From the NCBI RefSeq assembly GCF_000236805.1, contig NZ_AGFX01000012.1, positions 124,001 through 188,000 on the forward strand: a DNA stretch of 64,000 bases, given 5' to 3'. Shown piece by piece: positions 57,822 to 64,000 of this stretch; within the stretch, counting starts at the first letter, position 1; every line of letters begins with the position of its first letter. The notes beneath the pieces were generated by a model. The model saw only the letters and a list, made by a program, of their open reading frames with translations, was not told where the DNA came from and ran no database searches. The stretch comes from Paenibacillus peoriae KCTC 3763 (lineage in GTDB: Bacteria; Bacillota; Bacilli; Paenibacillales; Paenibacillaceae). A program made the position numbers and the translations under genes.

Positions 57822-59438
57822 TTATTTGGACGAATCAGACAACAGCAGCTCTAACGATTTGTCCAATAACAGATCGTGAGACAACGAAGTATAGCATGTA
57901 TACAGGTGCCTGCTATCACACATTTGGTGTACGGCCCCATTCCGTACCGCCTTTAGCTGCTGCCATTCGGGAGAGCGCCACAGAGCCAGACACTCCTGCT
58001 GAATCATTTGTTCTTCACAGGCGTTGCCATAATGGCGATAACACGTCAGCAGGATGCGGTCTGCATCAAATTCACTCAGTTCACTCACCGTTACCTCACG
58101 GTAATGGGCGATATTCTCGACCCCCGCAGGCATCGCCAGCTTCAAGTCTCCATACAAAACCGATCCCACATTCCGCTGTCCATACACACACATCTTCTGG
58201 TTCCCCACCCCAACGATCAGCACGCTCTCCCCACCGAGCTTTTGTCTGACCTTTCGGGAAATCCGTTCTGCTTTTGTTTCATATCGCTCCAGCCATTCCA
58301 CCGCTTCCGCATCCTTGCCGACAATACGGGCAATCGACTGAAAATGAGTACGCCAGCTTTGGAAAAAGGGTACGGTGACGGTGGGCGCAATCTGCTCATA
58401 CATTTTTTCCTTTTTTGATTTCTCAAAATCCCTGAATTCACAGGTTAAAATCAGCTCAGGCCGGGCCGACATCAGCTTTTCCAGATCGGGCTGAACCTCA
58501 CCAACTGATATCGTGTTGCAAAAGCCTTCGGTGACAGGGTAAGCCTTGTTAATCACCGCCGCATACGGCTCTATGCCTAGCGCAATCAAATGTCCGGTTA
58601 ACAGATGCTTGAGCGAAGCGATTTTATCCGTATATCGAATCGTATTGACGTAGGCTGAGGGGGAGCGTCCCGTGGCGGCTTTAAATTTACGGCTAAAATA
58701 GAACTCATCGCTAAAGCCGACACCGTGAGCAATTGTGCGAAAAGAATCACGAGTGAGCACCAGCGCTTGCTTCGCGTGATTCATACGAATGTCTGTCAAA
58801 TATTCCATCGGGCTTTTGCCGGTCATTTTTTTGAACATACGCGAATAATAATCAGCACTCATTCCTGCCAGCTCTGCCAGCTTGTCCCGCGTGATATCGG
58901 AAGCGTAATGCTGCTCCATGTAGTGGAGTGTCAAGGTCACCGCCTGCTGCACGTCCGGCTTCTGATCCCGGCTCGCATGCTGAAACAATGACATCAGCAT
59001 TTCCTGAAATAAAATATTGGCCTTCATTTGGTCCCATATCCGATCACAATGATGCTTCTTCTTGATTTCCTCGACCCTGTCCATCACAAAACGGAAGTGG
59101 GGAATGTTCCATTCTTGTGGCCCTATGGCCTCTGCAGGTATGTAACAGTCCAGCTCCCCCGACGGCTGTAATGCCAGAAAACGGATGACATAATAGTCTA
59201 CCGGAGCGCTGGACAACAGATGGAGTTTCATGACTGCGCCAGGAGCGAGCATAAAGCCCTTTTGACGGTAAAGAGGATATGTCATTCCATCAATGACGAT
59301 ATCCCCTTCCCCTTCATTGAATAATAACAACGTATGAAAAGACGTTTCTTGCCGGGAGGAAGAGCGACCAGAGCACACATGCTGAATATCTTGCAGTTTA
59401 TAAAGAAATGAAGTAAAGGATTGATCCTGCGTATTCAT
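57822..59438 (-). CDS. Btr-like AraC-family regulator with siderophore-binding domain
   Basis: 538 residues from ATG 59438 (AAAGG nine bases upstream; the frame extends to 59525 across the promoter). The N-terminal cupin-like part (1-150) is followed by an AraC double helix-turn-helix (about 180-285, with LAELAGMSADYYSRMFKKMTGKSP and GFSDEFYFSRKFKAATGRSP). A FeuA-type periplasmic-binding-like domain follows (about 300-538, ALGIEPYAAVINKAYPV). This is the arrangement of Bacillus Btr, which binds ferric siderophore and activates its uptake genes. Located between the synthesis and importer genes. Confidence 0.93.
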   Translation of the reverse strand: MNTQDQSFTSFLYKLQDIQHVCSGRSSSRQETSFHTLLLFNEGEGDIVIDGMTYPLYRQKGFMLAPGAVMKLHLLSSAPVDYYVIRFLALQPSGELDCYIPAEAIGPQEWNIPHFRFVMDRVEEIKKKHHCDRIWDQMKANILFQEMLMSLFQHASRDQKPDVQQAVTLTLHYMEQHYASDITRDKLAELAGMSADYYSRMFKKMTGKSPMEYLTDIRMNHAKQALVLTRDSFRTIAHGVGFSDEFYFSRKFKAATGRSPSAYVNTIRYTDKIASLKHLLTGHLIALGIEPYAAVINKAYPVTEGFCNTISVGEVQPDLEKLMSARPELILTCEFRDFEKSKKEKMYEQIAPTVTVPFFQSWRTHFQSIARIVGKDAEAVEWLERYETKAERISRKVRQKLGGESVLIVGVGNQKMCVYGQRNVGSVLYGDLKLAMPAGVENIAHYREVTVSELSEFDADRILLTCYRHYGNACEEQMIQQECLALWRSPEWQQLKAVRNGAVHQMCDSRHLYTCYTSLSHDLLLDKSLELLLSDSSK

Positions 59439-59467
59439 GGCTCTCAGCCTTTCTATATATCGATCAT

Positions 59468-59525
59468 GATTCTCAATTCTATGAGAACTCTTTTCATTAT
59501 ATATAGACTGAGTCGGATTTTGCAA
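59468..59525 (-). promoter_or_regulatory. Promoter of the Btr-like gene with Fur-like inverted repeat
   Basis: TTGCAA (59520-59525), 18 bases, TATAAT (59496-59501). Over the predicted start lies TTCTCA-N6-TGAGAA (59470-59487), a Fur-like inverted repeat. Confidence 0.65.
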
Positions 59526-59544
59526 AATGGAATTGCGCTCAAGC

Positions 59545-61620
59545 TTATAAAGGATCTAAATTTTTAGAATGAGCCATTTTCAAATGATAAAACGGGTTCT
59601 GTATACGGCTTTGACCAGACGGCATACTGCCAGGTACACCAGATTGCTCCAGCAAAGGTTTAACCAGCAGCTTGAGCGGCCACTCCGGATTTTCAAATAT
59701 CATTTGCTTGATTTCCCGGCGAACGTCAGCCTTGAAGGGCACGCGGTGAATGGCGTCCTCCAATTGTTGCCTTAATACAGACCACAGGGACGGTTCGTCT
59801 ATGCCATAAATATCTGAAAGTGTATCTATAATCGCATACAGATTGACTTGAATGCCCAGCGTTTGCAGGTAGAATAGCAATTTCTTTGGTGTTTCATTGT
59901 ACAGGCTATTGGAATAGCCAGGTCGGATTTGGTATTCAGGATCGGCAATCCCATGCTCTGTCAGCCAGGGTAGATGCAGACGAACAGAGTCATGGTCGCG
60001 CAGCAAAATGTGTTCGATCTTTCCGTTTTTCCAAACCAGCACACAGTTTTGTCCATGGATCTCAGGCATGAGCCCGATGCGGTACAGACGCAACATGATT
60101 TCAAAAAACGTCAGGCATACTTCACCGAATAGCTGTTTTACCGAAGCTGCCGTGTCAGGAAGCCCGCGTTCAGCAGCCCATTCCCGGAAAAAATAATGCT
60201 GCCTTGCAGCCAATGCAGACATGGGAATGAGGCGAACGGCAGGATCATGGATTAATTCGTGCGGATATATCCGCTCCATCGCCGCCAAGTGCCGGGGTGG
60301 ATCGTCATACAGGCTGCCATTTTGCGGCATATAAGCCCACCAGGAGCCTTCATCACATAAAAACAAGCGCTCCTGAAGCTGCGGGTCACGTGCTTTGGCT
60401 TGCTGCAATAAGGCTTGTCCGCGATCCCCGTTAATCAGCTTCACAGCAGGCAAATAACGGGATGCTCCCAGTGAAAACACACTCAAGGGCAGCTTCACAT
60501 AATTAGGACCGCCATCCTTCGGAGACAAGGAGCGTACAGACGAGGTCGCCTGAAAGGCTCCAGCCTTTACATCCAGCGGAATCCACACGTTGTCTGCCTG
60601 CTCGGCGTGCAGATGCTGGGGCAGCATATGCGTGAGCTGCCACGGATGAACAGGTATCGCGATATAATCCGCAGACAGTCCGCGTTCCTGCATCTCCTGC
60701 TCTACCAGTTGACGTGCGGAGCTGGACAGAAGAAGATCGTCAGGCTGTTGTCCAGCGTATGAACGTTGCATGTTCGCTTCAGCTTCGGCTGCTGTTGCTT
60801 CTGTTTCTGTGTCCGTAAAATGAGGCCCCTGTGTGATGCCCACTCCGGTCATAATCGCGTCCTTGCGAAGTGCTACCCAGCTTAGCGTGATATCCTGTCC
60901 GAATTCAGCAATATATTTTCGATAGTCCTGCTCGTTCAAGCCTGTTTTAGCCTTGGATACGGGGTGAAAAGGGCGATCACGCAACGAGGAATACTGTTCC
61001 AGACGTTGAAAAGCCTCAGCGGGCGATATCCCCAGAATATTGTCATCCGCCAGTCCACTATCCAGCGACCATGCGGTTTGTTGAATTGTCTGCTCCAGTA
61101 GCTGGACAAACCGCCCCACTCCTTCCTGGCGACGATACTCCTCGTCCAGACATTCCTCAATTACACGCTGCATCAGCGTCACCGGATGAAGCCATGTGGC
61201 ATGGAATTCTTCCCCCTCTGGCTGCCGCTGAATTTCGTACACTCCACCTGACCGCAGGTAGCGATAGGGCTGAACCACCGCAGCGTGTACAGGGAATAGG
61301 ATACTGTGCTGCTGCTCCCGATCCACCCACCAGCGGTAAAGGCTAATCGGGCCGCCATTTGCAGCCGTATCCCTATTGGAGTCAGCAGCTTCATTCTCCC
61401 TAAAAGAAAACAAGCCGCCTAATTCAGACTGAACGCTAGCATAGTCGTTTTGCCATTGCGGGACAGACAACAGCTCAACATCGGCATGCTCCCAAAACCC
61501 TTCTGCCAGCAGTGTATTTACAAGATCCTGCATAACATGGCTTTCAGCCTGCTTTTGTCTGTACAGACGCGTTGCTTCTTCGGATGAAAGCACAGAGGTC
61601 GTACTTAATGTGGACTTCAT
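59545..61620 (-). CDS. NIS siderophore synthetase (IucA/IucC family)
   Basis: 691 residues from ATG 61620 (GGAGGA nine bases upstream; the ATG at 61629 touches that site). Family segments are HPWQLTHMLPQHL, TSSVRSLSP, KLPLSVFSLGASRYLP and, near the C-terminal active site, EIHGQNCVLVW and LLRDHDSVRLH. These enzymes adenylate a citrate or similar carboxylate and condense it with an amine. An acidic, Ala/Glu-rich loop (TEATAAEAEAN) near residue 280 is an oddity. With the SbnG- and SbnH-like genes upstream it resembles the staphyloferrin B pathway (SbnC/E/F). Confidence 0.93.
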   Translation of the reverse strand: MKSTLSTTSVLSSEEATRLYRQKQAESHVMQDLVNTLLAEGFWEHADVELLSVPQWQNDYASVQSELGGLFSFRENEAADSNRDTAANGGPISLYRWWVDREQQHSILFPVHAAVVQPYRYLRSGGVYEIQRQPEGEEFHATWLHPVTLMQRVIEECLDEEYRRQEGVGRFVQLLEQTIQQTAWSLDSGLADDNILGISPAEAFQRLEQYSSLRDRPFHPVSKAKTGLNEQDYRKYIAEFGQDITLSWVALRKDAIMTGVGITQGPHFTDTETEATAAEAEANMQRSYAGQQPDDLLLSSSARQLVEQEMQERGLSADYIAIPVHPWQLTHMLPQHLHAEQADNVWIPLDVKAGAFQATSSVRSLSPKDGGPNYVKLPLSVFSLGASRYLPAVKLINGDRGQALLQQAKARDPQLQERLFLCDEGSWWAYMPQNGSLYDDPPRHLAAMERIYPHELIHDPAVRLIPMSALAARQHYFFREWAAERGLPDTAASVKQLFGEVCLTFFEIMLRLYRIGLMPEIHGQNCVLVWKNGKIEHILLRDHDSVRLHLPWLTEHGIADPEYQIRPGYSNSLYNETPKKLLFYLQTLGIQVNLYAIIDTLSDIYGIDEPSLWSVLRQQLEDAIHRVPFKADVRREIKQMIFENPEWPLKLLVKPLLEQSGVPGSMPSGQSRIQNPFYHLKMAHSKNLDPL

Positions 61621-61659
61621 ACGGATCATTCCTCCTTCTTCATGTTTGTGCTGCTTTGA

Positions 61660-61740
61660 TCACCTTAATAGCCTCCGGGACAGTGGCAATGGGAAGCACA
61701 CTCTCCGGCTACGCAGTGGCATTATAGGTAACTCTCAAGT
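61660..61740 (-). repeat. Structured intergenic repeat, copy 5 (half element)
   Basis: On the minus strand the sequence from the decarboxylase stop codon onward (GAGTTACCTATAATGCCAC, GTGCTTCCCATTGCCAC, CCCGGA) follows the left half of copy 1 base by base with few changes. The right half is absent. The element starts at the stop codon itself. Confidence 0.7.
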
Positions 61741-62973
61741 TCGGTTTATATAGTAGAAACGCGGATGGGGATGGCCGAGGAAATCATGATGCGAAATCGT
61801 CCAGCCGTAGGCCCCGGCAATGTGGAACAGCAAAACGTCTCCGATCCGCAAGTGCTCTACATGCACCTCGTGTGCAAGCACGTCCTTGGGGGTACAGAGC
61901 TCGCCTGCAATCGTCACCGCTGTCTGTCGCCGCTCGGTTCGCGGGAAGGGATATGGCCAATCGTCAACAGCAATTACCTCAAACGGCTGATTATGCTGCC
62001 ACGACACCGGCAAACGAAAGTGGTGGGTTCCCCCGCGAATAATGGCGTAATGCTGATCATGATTGGTTTTGAGATCGATCACTTCTGCGGCATAATACCC
62101 GCAGTGCGCTACGATGTAGCGCCCGGATTCAAAAATCAGCTGGATGCCGGGAATTCGGTAGTCCTCCCACACTTGCCGCAATTCCTCCATAAAATCATTC
62201 CATTCGAACCTGCGCTCCAGATCGGTATACGAAATGCCGAAGCCGCCGCCTGCATTCAGATAGCGGATGGATAGCTCATGCTCCTGAATCCAGGTCTGCA
62301 CGCATTGCAAATACGTAGCTACCATACGGGCGTGCAGCCGGGCATCCAGATTATTGGAGAGGGAATGCATATGAAAACCCTCCAGCTGCACAAACGGCAG
62401 GCTTTGAACAAGTCGGATTGCTTCCGGCACTTGAATTTCGTCTATACCAAATTGAGTAGGCCGACCAGACATCGTGATGCTCGCCTCTGGCAAAGCACGT
62501 CGCAAATTAACACGCAGCAAAATAGATACGTGCTGCTGTCTGCGTTCTGCAATCCAGCCGATACGCTGCAACTCGTGCAAGCTTTCGGCATGAATCAGCA
62601 GCACATTCCGCTCTAGCGCTTCCTCGATTTCAGCGTCCTTTTTCCCCGGACCACCAAATATAATCGGTACGTCGGCTGATACTTCACGGATCGTGCGAAT
62701 TTCTCCAATCGATGCCGCTTCAAAGCCCTTCACAATGGGAAGCAGGCTGGCGATCAATTGAGGATCGGGATTGGCTTTGACCGCGTAAAATAAACTGCAA
62801 TCATCAGGCAAGCTGCTCACACAACGTTGTGCCCGTTCCCTCAGTGCGTCCAGGTCATAGATATAGGCGCATACGGGTTGCTGCTCTCGTTCCCACTTTT
62901 GCTGAATAAGCTTTTCCACATACGAAACGACCTGCCCTCCAGACCATGCTGTAACAAGCTGACTCATGTTCAT
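61735..62973 (-). CDS. SbnH-like PLP-dependent decarboxylase (group III, alanine-racemase fold)
   Basis: 412 residues. The PLP-lysine motif FYAVKANPDP lies near residue 65, the HSLSNN and NAGGGFG glycine loop follow, and GELCTPKDVLA near residue 350 holds the conserved catalytic Cys of DABA/DAP/ornithine decarboxylases. In staphyloferrin B synthesis SbnH decarboxylates a citryl-diaminopropionate intermediate. The gene sits between an SbnG-like gene (18 bases upstream) and an IucA/C gene, supporting that role. Start ATG 62973 or the internal ATG two codons later. Confidence 0.9.
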   Translation of the reverse strand: MNMSQLVTAWSGGQVVSYVEKLIQQKWEREQQPVCAYIYDLDALRERAQRCVSSLPDDCSLFYAVKANPDPQLIASLLPIVKGFEAASIGEIRTIREVSADVPIIFGGPGKKDAEIEEALERNVLLIHAESLHELQRIGWIAERRQQHVSILLRVNLRRALPEASITMSGRPTQFGIDEIQVPEAIRLVQSLPFVQLEGFHMHSLSNNLDARLHARMVATYLQCVQTWIQEHELSIRYLNAGGGFGISYTDLERRFEWNDFMEELRQVWEDYRIPGIQLIFESGRYIVAHCGYYAAEVIDLKTNHDQHYAIIRGGTHHFRLPVSWQHNQPFEVIAVDDWPYPFPRTERRQTAVTIAGELCTPKDVLAHEVHVEHLRIGDVLLFHIAGAYGWTISHHDFLGHPHPRFYYINRT

Positions 62974-62991
62974 CCTCCTTTATGTTGAGAA

Positions 62992-63753
62992 CTAGTATAG
63001 GTCAGACCTTCTTGCTTGCAAGGCGCGAAAAGCAATTCCCCGCTCATCACCCAGCACGAAGGCATGAACCCCTTGTTCTATCCATGCACCGTATTCCCCA
63101 GCCTTTCGTGGAATGGCACAGTACGGAACCTTCGCTTCCCGCGAAGCTTCAAAGACCCGCTGTAGACCCTCCCGCACAATCGCCGCATCGGTCTGCCATG
63201 GCACACCGTATGATTGCGATAAATCTGCGGCTCCTTCCAGCACCATGCCAAGGCCTGGTACGGATAAAATATCTGTAATACGCTCCACGCCCAGTTCGCT
63301 CTCAATCATCGGCACCAGCATGATCTGATCATTGGCCTGCTTCATGTAGTCCACCAAATTTCCTTTGCCAAATGCGGCAGGCCTGCCACTGTTCAGGCTT
63401 CGCTTGCCCTCCGGGCTATATTTTGCAGCCTGCACCAGTTCCTCCATCTGCTCCCTGCTCTCCACATGCGGAACGACGATCCCCTGTGCTCCGCTGTCCA
63501 GCACCCGTAATATGACCTTCGCATCGACCTCGGGTACACGCACCAGAGGCGTGATTTGTGCGGCTTCCGCAGCACGGATCATATGCTCTACAGTCTCGGG
63601 ATTGATCATGACATGCTCCATATCAATGATGACAAAGTCATATCCGGCATGTCCGATCATTTCGACTGTAAGCGCCGCCGGGATGGAGGCAATCAGGCCG
63701 AATACCTCTTGCCCTTTGCGTAGCTTCTCCTGAAACCGATTGATCGTTAGCAT
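62992..63753 (-). CDS. SbnG-like citrate synthase (HpcH/HpaI aldolase family)
   Basis: 253 residues of the class II metal aldolase family: DFVIIDMEHVMINPETVEHM, VPHVES, MIESELGVERI and LEGAADLSQSYGVP. In the sbn cluster the homologous protein makes citrate from oxaloacetate and acetyl-CoA for the siderophore, independent of the TCA cycle. The placement between IucA/C and SbnH-like genes favours this over a catabolic aldolase. It overlaps the upstream gene by seven bases. Confidence 0.9.
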   Translation of the reverse strand: MLTINRFQEKLRKGQEVFGLIASIPAALTVEMIGHAGYDFVIIDMEHVMINPETVEHMIRAAEAAQITPLVRVPEVDAKVILRVLDSGAQGIVVPHVESREQMEELVQAAKYSPEGKRSLNSGRPAAFGKGNLVDYMKQANDQIMLVPMIESELGVERITDILSVPGLGMVLEGAADLSQSYGVPWQTDAAIVREGLQRVFEASREAKVPYCAIPRKAGEYGAWIEQGVHAFVLGDERGIAFRALQARRSDLY

Positions 63754-64000
63754 ATGGACTCCCGGTGTGCATACAACGGATTGATCCCTGGCTTGAAGTG
63801 AAGATCCTCATCCCCGAGCAAACGTCTTTTCATCAATTCTTCAATCTGTACGGTCGGGGCAAACAAGTCAAACAGACGGAACCGTTCCTCATGCTGAGGA
63901 TGCTGGCGCTGATAATTATGAATAACCTGCGCAGACATCTGCCAAAATCGCTGCTCGTCCAGTTGATAATGCTCGGCAAGGAACATCGCCAACTCGGCGG
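63747..64000 (-). CDS. NIS siderophore synthetase (IucA/IucC family), C-terminal part
   Basis: Only the last 84 residues are inside the window. The ending FRLFDLFAPTVQIEELMKRRLLG, then HFKPGINPLY, is the typical C-terminal signature of IucA/IucC proteins, possibly an SbnF or SbnC homologue. It overlaps the citrate synthase gene by seven bases, so the siderophore operon extends beyond the right edge. Confidence 0.88.
   Translation of the reverse strand, partial: AELAMFLAEHYQLDEQRFWQMSAQVIHNYQRQHPQHEERFRLFDLFAPTVQIEELMKRRLLGDEDLHFKPGINPLYAHRESIC

Overview
ORGANISM. The window looks like a chromosome segment of a plant-associated Paenibacillus of the P. polymyxa / peoriae / terrae group. The reasons are a lipopeptide synthetase whose first two modules read D-Val and D-Dab (as in tridecaptin), strong Gram-positive ribosome-binding sites, ccpN/ppsR/GlpX gluconeogenesis genes, LicT-type antitermination, Gram-positive type L-rhamnose isomerase and LutABC. 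No rRNA, tRNA, CRISPR array, phage or transposase gene was seen. The species is inferred, not proven. LAYOUT. 1-14909 (all minus): a lipopeptide operon transcribed as type II thioesterase, two ABC half-transporters, then a giant NRPS that runs off the left edge. The NRPS reads starter C, A(Val), T, E, C, A(Dab), T, E, C..., with one frame change inside a T6 run at a U UUU UUA heptamer. 15720-18419 (minus): ccpN, ppsR and class II fructose-1,6-bisphosphatase, a gluconeogenesis control block. 18603-23180 (minus): a MacA/MacB-type tripartite efflux operon that also encodes a TolC-like protein. 23368-28850: a decayed GHL10-type glycosidase gene, a membrane-anchored polysaccharide deacetylase, a divergent two-component system with a third propeller-like membrane gene, and a small 62-residue gene. 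A 62-bp upstream region is duplicated in front of the glycosidase relic and the deacetylase. 28996-34014: an alkyltransferase-like DNA repair protein (Trp in place of the active Cys), a rhamnogalacturonan acetylesterase, a membrane acyltransferase and a second two-component system. 34167-42194: a beta-glucoside PTS operon (licT-type regulator, EIIBCA, 6-phospho-beta-glucosidase) with two RAT/terminator leaders, a second 6-phospho-beta-glucosidase with an EamA transporter, and a divergent LacI regulator. 42208-51540 (minus): lutABC, then the L-rhamnose operon rhaEW-rhaA-rhaB-deoR. 51705-64000 (minus): iron acquisition, namely NIS siderophore synthesis genes (IucA/C proteins, SbnG-like citrate synthase, SbnH-like decarboxylase), a Btr-like AraC regulator, a binding protein, two permeases, an ATPase, an FhuF-like reductase, an RraA-like protein and a possible 48-residue ORF. 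HOW THE PARTS WORK TOGETHER. Plant-derived sugars are a theme: rhamnogalacturonan deacetylation, rhamnose breakdown whose lactaldehyde ends as lactate for LutABC, and aryl-beta-glucoside or cellobiose uptake. Iron supply and antibiotic production are the second theme. A family of structured intergenic repeats with covarying stems (five copies, all between 45.2 and 61.8 kb) is the most unusual feature that is not a gene.
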